Assembly: GCA_003246455.1 (NCBI GenBank)
Contig: QKAF01000002.1
Location: 1 to 39,135, forward strand
Direction: 5' to 3'
Source: Bacteroidota bacterium
GTDB taxonomy: Bacteria; Bacteroidota; Ignavibacteria; SZUA-365
Length of the DNA stretch: 39,135 bases
The notes beneath the pieces were generated by a model, which saw only the letters and a list, made by a program, of their open reading frames with translations, was not told the origin of the DNA and made no database searches. This document shows positions 26,745 to 34,050 of this stretch, in pieces. A program made the translations under genes and the position numbers. Each line of letters opens with the position of its first letter. Position 1 is the first letter of the stretch.

Positions 26745-27983
26745 TCAGTCTTCGTGCTCTTCTTCGCGTTTTTGTGTTTTTGTGGTTTTTTCTTCCTCTT
26801 CGCGGGATTTGAACTCGGCGTAGTACGGCTTTTTGCTGCCCGTGTAGCTGTCGATGCGCACGAGCACGCCTTCGAGTTTTCCGTTGACCAGCGGGACGCG
26901 GCGGCTGGTCTTGAGTCCGATGGACTTCCGCAGTTCCGGATCGCCCATGTAAATGAAGGCCGTGCTGCCGGTACAGCGCTGCTTGATGAAATCGCCGAGT
27001 TCCCCGTACAGCAGCTTCACTTCCTCGAGCCGTCCCATGCGTATCCCGTAGGGAGGATTCGCGAGCAGGGTGCCGTTCTCGAATCCCGGGACGCGCTGGA
27101 AGGCCTTTCGTGCAAGTTTGACCGCGCCGGAATACGGCAGCCGCGAGAGATTCTCCCTGGCGACCGAAACGGCGGCGGGAGAAATGTCGCTGCCGGAAAT
27201 GAGGTCGGGCGGAAGAGGACGCATCGCCGCGTCGCATTCGGTCTTCACGCTGCGCCAGATGTCCTCGTCGAAATCGGGAAGATAAAAGAATCCGAAATTC
27301 TTCCTGAGGTGCTGTGCGGGAATACGGCAGTAGTGCATCAGCGCTTCGCAGAGCAGCGTACCCGATCCGCACATGCAGTCCCAGAGCGGCGTTTCCCCGT
27401 CCCATTCCGTAAGCCGGATGATCGCGGCGGCAAGCGTTTCCTGCATCGGCGCTTCGCCGGCAAGCAGGCGGTAGCCGCGTTTGTGAAGGGATTCGCCCGA
27501 CGTATCGAGACTCACCACCGCCCGGTCGTCCTCAATGTGAAGATTCAGACGGACATCGGGATTGACGGTCTCGACCGAAGGACGAATGCCGCGCGACACT
27601 TCGCGGAAATGGTCCACGATGCCGTCTTTCAGACACTGGGAAGCGTACAGTGAATTGGTGATCCTGCTTTTCGCCACCGAGGCGGTGATCGCGAAGGTCT
27701 GATCCACCGAAAAGAACGTCTCCCAGGAGATCTTCCTCGCCTTGACGGTCAGCTCCTCCGTTCCCCTGCATCGAAAGGAAATCAGCGGCGCGAGCACGCG
27801 CGACAGCATGCGCGACATGTAGTTGATGCGATAGAGCGTCTTTTTATCCGCCGTAAAGTACACGCCGCGGTAGCTGACCTCGATGTCCGTCGCGCCGAGC
27901 TCCTGCAGTTCCTCCGCGCACATCTCCTCCATCTTTCCCGGCGCCTGAGCGAAATACCTGCTGTCGAACTGATAATTGTACAT
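26745..27983 (-). CDS. THUMP-domain class I RNA methyltransferase (RlmL-N/Trm14 type)
   Basis: This 412-residue enzyme probably methylates guanine N2 in rRNA (23S G2445 in the E. coli RlmL case). An N-terminal ferredoxin-like/THUMP part covers residues about 1-155. A Rossmann-fold methyltransferase follows, with DCMCGSGTLLCEAL for AdoMet binding and the catalytic NPPYG. It lacks the second RlmK half of enterobacterial RlmL. The ATG at 27983 (MYNYQFDSRYF) is preceded by AAAGGA five bases upstream; GTG at 28004 is an unlikely earlier start. The last 18 or so residues (EEEEKTTKTQKREEEHED) are low-complexity and derive from an intergenic repeat type. Confidence 0.9.
   Translation of the reverse strand: MYNYQFDSRYFAQAPGKMEEMCAEELQELGATDIEVSYRGVYFTADKKTLYRINYMSRMLSRVLAPLISFRCRGTEELTVKARKISWETFFSVDQTFAITASVAKSRITNSLYASQCLKDGIVDHFREVSRGIRPSVETVNPDVRLNLHIEDDRAVVSLDTSGESLHKRGYRLLAGEAPMQETLAAAIIRLTEWDGETPLWDCMCGSGTLLCEALMHYCRIPAQHLRKNFGFFYLPDFDEDIWRSVKTECDAAMRPLPPDLISGSDISPAAVSVARENLSRLPYSGAVKLARKAFQRVPGFENGTLLANPPYGIRMGRLEEVKLLYGELGDFIKQRCTGSTAFIYMGDPELRKSIGLKTSRRVPLVNGKLEGVLVRIDSYTGSKKPYYAEFKSREEEEKTTKTQKREEEHED
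26753..26803 (-). repeat. ACCAC-type dispersed repeat inside the methyltransferase 3' end
   Basis: Read on the minus strand, GAAAAAACCACAAAAACACA and the following AAACGCGAAGAAGAGCACGA match the pattern of the elements at 25992 and 26650. Here the element lies in the reading frame and encodes the charged C-terminal tail. Confidence 0.5.
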
Positions 27984-28008
27984 GCGTTTCCTTTGCATTT
28001 CCACCGCG

Positions 28009-28098
28009 GAGGATGAGCCTCTGGCTCGTCCTCCACCGGGGATAATATGGACGACCTCGCCGCAGCGAGTCTCCGACCTGAAGGATCATCCTCCAGAA
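28009..28098. repeat. Two more copies of the CCTGAAGG-type dispersed repeat
   Basis: At 28076-28098, ACCTGAAGGATCATCCTCCA matches the elements at 1-63 except at two positions. At 28016-28042 a more divergent copy (GCCTCTGGCTCGTCCTCCAC) forms, with preceding bases, the near-perfect hairpin GAGGATGAGCC/GGCTCGTCCTC. Both lie between the aldo/keto reductase stop and the methyltransferase start. Confidence 0.65.
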
Positions 28099-28105
28099 GC
28101 GAAGA

Positions 28106-29104
28106 TTACAGGCGCCGCCAGTCGACTTCTTCCGCGGGCTCGTTGTCGAGAATGTCCTCGATCGCGAGCAGGACATCGTCTTCGAGTTTTTCCACGACAT
28201 CGATCGCTTTCATGTTCTCGACCACCTGTTCCGGACGCGAGGCGCCGGTGATGACCGTGCTGACATCCGGATTCATCATGCACCAGGCGATCGCCATCTG
28301 CGCAAGGGTGGCGCCGATCTCATCGGCGATTTTCTGCAGCTTGACGGTCTTCTCGATTTTCTCCTGCCAGCCTTTTTTCTGCAGCCGCTTCCGCAGCCAC
28401 TCGTACTCGGGAAGCGCGAGGCGGCTGCCTTCGGGAATGCCATCGGAGTATTTACCGGTCAGCAGTCCCGACGCGAGCGGACTCCAGATCGTCAGGCCGA
28501 GGCCGATTTCGCTGTACAGACGCTCGTACTCCGCTTCCACGCGCTGCCGCTTGAACATGTTGTACTCCGGCTGCTCCATGAGGGGCGGAATCAGGTGCTC
28601 GCGCCTGGCGAAATCGTGCGCCTCGCGTATCCGTTCCGCACTCCATTCACTGGTTCCCCAGTACAGCGCCTTTCCCTGCTGGATGAGTGTGTTCATCGCC
28701 CAGACGGTTTCCTCCACCGGGGTGTAGATATCCGGACGATGGCAGAAAATCAGGTCGACATAGTCGGTCTGCATCCTGCTGAGCGCGGCATGCGTTCCTT
28801 CCATGATATGCTTGCGCGAAAGACCCGTGTCGTTCGGACCGTCGCCGCCCCAGAAAATTTTCGTCGAAAGCACAAGGTCGCTGCGCTTCCATTCCATCTT
28901 TGCGATAATGTTCCCCATCATGGTTTCCGCGACGCCCGACGCGTACGCCTCGGCGTTGTCGAAGAAATTGACTCCCGCATCATACGCCTCTTTCATGCAG
29001 GCGGCGGCGATGCTTTCATCGATCTGATCGCCGAAGGTAACCCATGAACCGTATGAAAGCGCGGAAACGCGAAGACCGGAGCCTCCCAGAAAACGATATT
29101 CCAT
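28106..29104 (-). CDS. Aldo/keto reductase (potassium-channel beta-subunit-like group)
   Basis: This 332-residue cytosolic NADPH-dependent reductase has the (alpha/beta)8 barrel fold. The catalytic residues appear in order: Asp and Tyr in [11 protein letters not shown], Lys in LVLSTKIFW, and His in DLIFCHRPD. The start [19 protein letters not shown] and the segment [16 protein letters not shown] are typical of the KCAB/YghZ-like group, which reduces various aldehydes. The physiological substrate is unknown. GAGGAGAG precedes the ATG. It is 122 bases upstream of the methyltransferase start, with the repeat cluster in between, so co-transcription is uncertain. Confidence 0.93.
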   Translation of the reverse strand: MEYRFLGGSGLRVSALSYGSWVTFGDQIDESIAAACMKEAYDAGVNFFDNAEAYASGVAETMMGNIIAKMEWKRSDLVLSTKIFWGGDGPNDTGLSRKHIMEGTHAALSRMQTDYVDLIFCHRPDIYTPVEETVWAMNTLIQQGKALYWGTSEWSAERIREAHDFARREHLIPPLMEQPEYNMFKRQRVEAEYERLYSEIGLGLTIWSPLASGLLTGKYSDGIPEGSRLALPEYEWLRKRLQKKGWQEKIEKTVKLQKIADEIGATLAQMAIAWCMMNPDVSTVITGASRPEQVVENMKAIDVVEKLEDDVLLAIEDILDNEPAEEVDWRRL

Positions 29105-29136
29105 TGTCTCTCCTCAGGTGGATTCCTAAATGAACC

Positions 29137-30732
29137 TTAAATGTAAATCTTTTCTGCTTTCCATATCTCCTCCAGCGACCGATGCAGTCCGCGGCAGATC
29201 CATAGGATCTGGTTGTTTTCGTACGGCATGGCGTAGCGGCTGTGATACACGCCTGCCGCGATCGCCTCATCGCACGCGGCGCGGTGCGTGTCCGCATCCC
29301 CGCCGATGACGATCACCGTGCCGACATCCGGCGGATACCCCCACAGCCAGTAGTTGTTGTGTACCGCGATGACGCGCGGCGCGGGATAGCGATCCGCGTA
29401 GTACTCGATCGCCCCGGCCTGTCCGTAATTTCTCGCGAACACCACGGCATGCCGGCGCTCGTCCTCCGGAAGGGAAAGATACACTTTCGAGACCGATCTG
29501 GCGAAATCTTCCCAGCCGTGCATGTCCGAGAAAAACTGCGGGAGCTCGCCCAGCTCCTTGCTCTCCGCATTGGGCTGATCCACCCCGAGAAACGCTGTGA
29601 ACCGGACGAACGTCCCCACCGGCAGAACCGGCGCGGCCATCGGCATGAGGAACAAACCGAAGGCGACGAGGATTCCGATGACCGGGATCCGCAGTACGTG
29701 CGCGCGTCGCTCCGTCACGCGTTCGAGCCAGACGGCCCCCGCTGCGAACACCATCGGAAACGCGGGCGACAGGTATTCGGCCTTGCTGTGTCCGTTCAGA
29801 AAGAGAATGCCGAACGCGACAAGAAAGACCAGTCCGATCGCGCGATACGCCCGGCCTTTCCGGTCGAAAAGGGCGAACCAGAGTCCCGCCAGGAACAGCG
29901 GGGTGAACATCGGATTCATCTCGAGGAAAAGATCCTTGAGGAAACTCACCCGCGATATCCCGCTGTATTTCATGGTCGTCGCGTTGCGGATGAATTCCAG
30001 GTGCGCGAAATCGTTGGCCGCGTTCCACAGGATGTAGGGGAGAAACAGCAGCAGCGCGATGCCTGCGGCGACCCAGGGCCACGGCGTGCGCAGCTGGCGG
30101 CGCAGCGGGGTCAGCAGCACGGCGACGGCAAGTCCCGCGGCGAACCACAGCATGCCGATTTTGTTCAGGCTGCCGATGCCGATGAGCAGACCGAGCAGCA
30201 GCCAGTGGTTTCGCGCGGCGGTCTGCTTCCCGCCGGCCGACGGCTCCTGTCCTCCGGTGATGAGCCGCAGCAGCAGCCATGCGCCCAGTGTCCAGAAAAA
30301 GTGGTCGAGCGCATTCATCGAATACACAGAGTGCATCGCCAGGCTGATCGGCGTGAGCATCGCCGTGACGCAGGCGGCGATAACGGCGAATCGGCGGCCG
30401 CCCATCCCGATGACGATGAGCCCCGACAGCCACACGGTGAGACCGGAAAGCACGGCCGGGAGGAAGCGGACGGCGAACAGCGATTCGCCGAGGATGTTCC
30501 GCGAGAAAAAGAGCAGCAGGATGGAGAGGGGCGGATGATCGACGAATCCGAACGCCAGGTGCTTGCTGCAGGCGATGTAGTAGAGTTCGTCCCGGAATAT
30601 CCCATACGGGGTGAGCACCGCGACGAGCAGGTGAAGAACTGCTGCGGTGACTCCCATCACGACGGCGGCGACGGCCGCCCGGGATCGTACATGTGAATCC
30701 AAAGGAGGTGAGGAAAACGACGCTGTCTCCAT
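29137..30732 (-). CDS. GT-C family glycosyltransferase (GT39/ArnT-like)
   Basis: This 531-residue inner-membrane enzyme has 10 or more hydrophobic segments and a C-terminal soluble part. In the first outer loop it has FRDELYYIACSKHLAFGFVDHPPLS, with the acidic RDELYY motif expected of glycosyltransferases using lipid-linked sugars. Likely role: moving a sugar from a polyprenyl carrier to protein, lipid A or another glycan; donor and acceptor are not determined. The ATG at 30732 has GGAG eight bases upstream; the frame continues to 30873 but only through the neighbour's end. It is 53 bases from the CoA-binding gene on the same strand. Confidence 0.88.
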   Translation of the reverse strand: METASFSSPPLDSHVRSRAAVAAVVMGVTAAVLHLLVAVLTPYGIFRDELYYIACSKHLAFGFVDHPPLSILLLFFSRNILGESLFAVRFLPAVLSGLTVWLSGLIVIGMGGRRFAVIAACVTAMLTPISLAMHSVYSMNALDHFFWTLGAWLLLRLITGGQEPSAGGKQTAARNHWLLLGLLIGIGSLNKIGMLWFAAGLAVAVLLTPLRRQLRTPWPWVAAGIALLLFLPYILWNAANDFAHLEFIRNATTMKYSGISRVSFLKDLFLEMNPMFTPLFLAGLWFALFDRKGRAYRAIGLVFLVAFGILFLNGHSKAEYLSPAFPMVFAAGAVWLERVTERRAHVLRIPVIGILVAFGLFLMPMAAPVLPVGTFVRFTAFLGVDQPNAESKELGELPQFFSDMHGWEDFARSVSKVYLSLPEDERRHAVVFARNYGQAGAIEYYADRYPAPRVIAVHNNYWLWGYPPDVGTVIVIGGDADTHRAACDEAIAAGVYHSRYAMPYENNQILWICRGLHRSLEEIWKAEKIYI

Positions 30733-30785
30733 TGACGTTTCTCCGTGCTGTGGGTACGGCCTTCCCCTCCTTTCTGCCGAAGGTG

Positions 30786-31259
30786 CTACTCGGGCAGCTT
30801 CCCGAAAATCTTCCACAACCAGCGATGGAAGGCATGGACGCTCTGTACGGGATCGGCGAACATGAGCAGGCATTCGCCGTGGACGGCGTCGACGCCGTTC
30901 TCGCGGCAGTACGCAACGGCGTCAGGGGATTCGGCTCCCTTCTGTATCCAGATACGCGGAATCCCGGCGGCATGCGCCTCCCGCACCAGCTTCTCTGTCG
31001 CCGCGGGTTTTACCGCAAGCACGAGACCGCCGACCGCCTCGGGCAGGGCGTCAAGCGTCGGGACGCAGGGCGCGCCGTCGATTTCCGCGGCCTCCGGATG
31101 CACGACATGCACGGTATAGCCTTTTCCGATGAGCTCCTTCAGCAGCGCGTTCCCAAATTTTTTCCCGCCGCGTGAAGCTCCCGCCAGTGCAAGCGTTTTC
31201 TGTGCCACGAAATCTTCGACGCGTGATCGTGTCACTGTCATTTCTGCCATGATTTCCAT
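30786..31259 (-). CDS. CoA-binding domain protein (YccU type)
   Basis: This is a 157-residue single-domain Rossmann-like protein. LALAGASRGGKKFGNALLKEL is the nucleotide-binding loop of the succinyl-CoA-synthetase-alpha-like CoA-binding family; GKGYTVHVVHPEA, GGLVLAVKPAATEKLV and RIWIQKGAESPDAV are further family blocks. Such proteins bind CoA, but their cellular role is unknown. Met4 or Met7 could be the true start. It is probably first in a pair with the glycosyltransferase. Confidence 0.9.
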   Translation of the reverse strand: MEIMAEMTVTRSRVEDFVAQKTLALAGASRGGKKFGNALLKELIGKGYTVHVVHPEAAEIDGAPCVPTLDALPEAVGGLVLAVKPAATEKLVREAHAAGIPRIWIQKGAESPDAVAYCRENGVDAVHGECLLMFADPVQSVHAFHRWLWKIFGKLPE

Positions 31260-31314
31260 CTCGGGTGTTGCGGAACGGACGAACCATCAAACTTACGAAA
31301 TTCGGAGCGGAATG

Positions 31315-33078
31315 TCAGGAGGAGGCAAGGAGCAGGTGCAGCATCGGCAGCAGCGAGGCATGAACCGTGGAATCCGCGGCGCCGGGAACGGCACACTCGG
31401 CTGGGAGATCGAAGTTCCCGCTCAGCCGTCCCTCCGAAAACGCCTTTCCGCTCCATATGAGATCGTAGCCGAGACTCGCCGCCCGGCGCGACAGTCGCGC
31501 GTGCAGCGCCGGCCATCTCTTCCGGAACAGCATCCCCTTCGCGCGCTCGATTGCCACCGGCAGCCGGAGCAGGTACGGATTGTCCGTCGGCCATGTCAGG
31601 ATATCGGAATAGGAGCGCGGAAGTCCCAGAAGCTCCGGCGCCAGTTTCCGGATGATCAGGCGCTGGGGATACTGGCCCCAGCGTTTGCGTTCCGTTACGC
31701 GCGCGATGACCGAAACATATTCGCGGTCCAGATACGGGGATACATATCGGAGGAAGTTGTTCTGCAGCAGCGACGCATCCGCTCCGTGGTTCGGCAGCAC
31801 GATCCGGACGTTGAATACATCAGCGCAGGCTCCGGGCGACGCATACTCCGCGGGATCAGGGATCACATTCCGAAGACACTCTCCCGCCACTCGGAGATGC
31901 TCGTCGGCATCAGGGACAAATCTGAGAAAGTCAGGCCGAAGCAGTGCCTGGAAAGCCGCACGGAAAAAGGCGTCCCGGCTTCGCGCTTTTCGGCTGTTGT
32001 TGCGAAGGAACCAGCGGCCCTCGATGGAGGTGTGCACGCCGTCCATCACGTAACGGCCCAGCGTAGCATACTGCGGAAATGCCCACATCACGTGATAGTT
32101 GTCGAAGGCGATCGCCCCGTTACTCGCGGAGAGAAACCGGTCAGCGCGCGCGTCGAGAGGAAGCGCGGACGGGAGCGCCACGAGGTGATGCCTCAGGTTC
32201 AGTCGCGATGCGACCAGGCGGGCGATGCGCTGATCATGTCCCGCGCGCACGGCATGCGTCGCAAACGGCAGATCGAGGCCTTCCGCGGCGACGGCGGCGG
32301 CCACGACCCGGCTGTCGAGACCGCCCGAGAGGGTGCAGATCATGTTTCCTTCCGCCTTCCGGTGCAGCTTGCGTACCGCGCTGCGGAAGGAGTCCACGAT
32401 GTCGTCATCGATCCCGCGGTATTCGGAGGGCTGCACGACCGGCGTAAAGTACTCTTCCTCGGAAACCGCCGTGGAATCCTGCATTCTGCGCACGCGGCAA
32501 ACCCGGGCGCGACCAAGCTTCCGAATATTCGGAGAGAGGGTCTGTCCGTCGAACGTGGTGCCGAACACCAGGAGCTGGCTTTCGGCTTCCCGGTTACGGA
32601 CCGTACTCCCCGCGGACATCGCCTCGGTGAGTGCGAGCAGCGATGTCGAGAACGCGAAGACGTCCCTGCTCTCATGGATGTACAGCGGCATCGTTCCCCA
32701 GGGATCCGTGATCAGCACCAGCTGCTCTTCCTCCGCGGCACAGGCGAGAAACATGCCGTTCGCCCCGGAATCGATTTCCCCGGCAGACAGGGCGAGAAGC
32801 GTGTGCGGATCGCGTTCGACACCCCAGTCGTCGAAGGCCACACCGCTGAACACGCCGCAAGCGCCGCGTTCCGCATCACGGGAAAGTCGGGTCACGGATT
32901 CGGACGCGGCGGTGATGATGCCGCCCAGCAGCACTGTCCCGGACGCCAGGGATTCCGTCCGGATTTCCTGTCCGTCGGAACAGCGCCGTTGATGCGCATG
33001 CAGGAAGCGCGCGACGTCTCCGGCGCCCTTTGCCGCTATGCCCAGGATTCCATTCGGCAGCACCGCGTCTTCCTCCAT
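31315..33078 (-). CDS. Asparagine-synthetase-like protein without the N-terminal glutaminase cysteine
   Basis: This protein has 587 residues from the ATG at 33078. The C-terminal half is an asparagine-synthase-type ATP-pyrophosphatase domain with SGGLDS at 251-256. The N-terminal half keeps the shape of a class II glutamine amidotransferase domain (GVFSGVAFDDW, DPWGTMPLYIHES at 125-137), yet the protein does not begin with the catalytic Met-Cys-Gly. It may therefore use free ammonia or an amine, or be an amide ligase of a specialised pathway (capsule or peptide modification). The frame is open up to 33474, but that part overlaps the next gene; a TTG at 33135 is another possible start. The neighbours give no pathway. 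Confidence 0.78.
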   Translation of the reverse strand: MEEDAVLPNGILGIAAKGAGDVARFLHAHQRRCSDGQEIRTESLASGTVLLGGIITAASESVTRLSRDAERGACGVFSGVAFDDWGVERDPHTLLALSAGEIDSGANGMFLACAAEEEQLVLITDPWGTMPLYIHESRDVFAFSTSLLALTEAMSAGSTVRNREAESQLLVFGTTFDGQTLSPNIRKLGRARVCRVRRMQDSTAVSEEEYFTPVVQPSEYRGIDDDIVDSFRSAVRKLHRKAEGNMICTLSGGLDSRVVAAAVAAEGLDLPFATHAVRAGHDQRIARLVASRLNLRHHLVALPSALPLDARADRFLSASNGAIAFDNYHVMWAFPQYATLGRYVMDGVHTSIEGRWFLRNNSRKARSRDAFFRAAFQALLRPDFLRFVPDADEHLRVAGECLRNVIPDPAEYASPGACADVFNVRIVLPNHGADASLLQNNFLRYVSPYLDREYVSVIARVTERKRWGQYPQRLIIRKLAPELLGLPRSYSDILTWPTDNPYLLRLPVAIERAKGMLFRKRWPALHARLSRRAASLGYDLIWSGKAFSEGRLSGNFDLPAECAVPGAADSTVHASLLPMLHLLLASS

Positions 33079-33173
33079 GCTGAAGATCTGTTTCAGATAC
33101 GCTGGTATGTTACTTCCCTGCAGGGACTTTCGCAATTTCCTGGCGCTGCGCCCCCGTGAGAAAGCAGCCGCGT

Positions 33174-33872
33174 TCAGAACCGCACGCGCATGACGGTCAT
33201 TTCCAGATCGGGACGGGGTACGGTGGGATTCCGCTGCCAGGCGTCTCCCAAGCGAACGGATTGCGCCGGCGGCTGCGTCGCCCGCCGCCGGACCTCCATC
33301 CGAGCGGCCTCGGGAGAGAGCGGTGGCGTCGTACCGGCACTGAGATGGTACCCGAGAATCGGCGGCGCGAGCATCGATACGATGAACAGCGGAGTGCTGA
33401 TATTTTCGTCCGAGATAGTGAGGGTCGCAGCGCCGAGCAGGCATCCGACACCACCGCCGACGACGGTGGCCCACAGCGCGCCGTCCCCGCCCATCATCGT
33501 TCCGCCAAGGTACGTTCCTGCAGGCACGCCGACGATGCTGCCCATGAGATACCCCGCGGCAAGACCGTCTGTCAATCCGCTGAATCCTCCCTTCTGGCTC
33601 CCGATGCCCCAGCCGGCATACGCGAACACCACCCCGCCCGCCGCACCGAGCACGGACTGCAGCATGAGGGTCCCGCCGTCATACGGCTGCCATTGCCGGA
33701 CATCCGTCGCGGATGCGTCGGGATGTGCGGGCGATTCCGAGCCCGGGTATTGGCCGTCCTGCAGCGCGCTGAAATGCTGATGAAGGGAAATCGGAATACC
33801 GGGGTCGGCGGGCTGGGAGAAGGAAGCGGTGGTGAGAATAACGAGCAGCGGAAGAATAAGTGCTTTACCCAT
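33174..33872 (-). CDS. Exported glycine-rich membrane-associated protein of unknown function
   Basis: This 232-residue protein has a signal peptide (ALILPLLVILTTASFSQ, cleavage near residue 20). The middle part, residues about 68-175, is a long stretch rich in Gly, Ala and hydrophobics with small-residue spacing (GGVVFAYAGWGIGS, YLMGSIVGVPAGTYLGG, VVGGGVGCLLGAATL), resembling glycine-zipper-like helices. The C-terminal 45 residues are polar and basic. I do not recognise a family. It precedes the asparagine-synthetase-like gene on the same strand with about 95 bases between them. Confidence 0.7.
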   Translation of the reverse strand: MGKALILPLLVILTTASFSQPADPGIPISLHQHFSALQDGQYPGSESPAHPDASATDVRQWQPYDGGTLMLQSVLGAAGGVVFAYAGWGIGSQKGGFSGLTDGLAAGYLMGSIVGVPAGTYLGGTMMGGDGALWATVVGGGVGCLLGAATLTISDENISTPLFIVSMLAPPILGYHLSAGTTPPLSPEAARMEVRRRATQPPAQSVRLGDAWQRNPTVPRPDLEMTVMRVRF

Positions 33873-34050
33873 AAAAAGATTCCCTAATCCTGTTTAACGG
33901 ATGTGAGGAATCTCCGGAATCGCGTGCACATATGCAAGGGGCGCGCGCGTCCGGTGCCGCGGAATTGCCCCGTGAAGGAGCGGAGGGGGGGGAAATGTGG
34001 GACGGAAGATCGTCGGACGCAGCCGCGGCTGCGCGGCAGGATCCTGAAGA
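33873..34050. other. 178-base gap after uvrD
   Basis: This is a GC-rich region, including a run of nine G at about 33989, between the helicase stop and the start of the exported-protein gene. A frame running through it on the minus strand is an out-of-frame overlap with the helicase end. I see no clear terminator or promoter. Confidence 0.4.

Noticed and set aside
33079-33474. N-terminal extension of the asparagine-synthetase-like protein
   Set aside because: The additional 132 codons overlap out of frame the exported glycine-rich protein gene and translate to Arg-rich shadow sequence.
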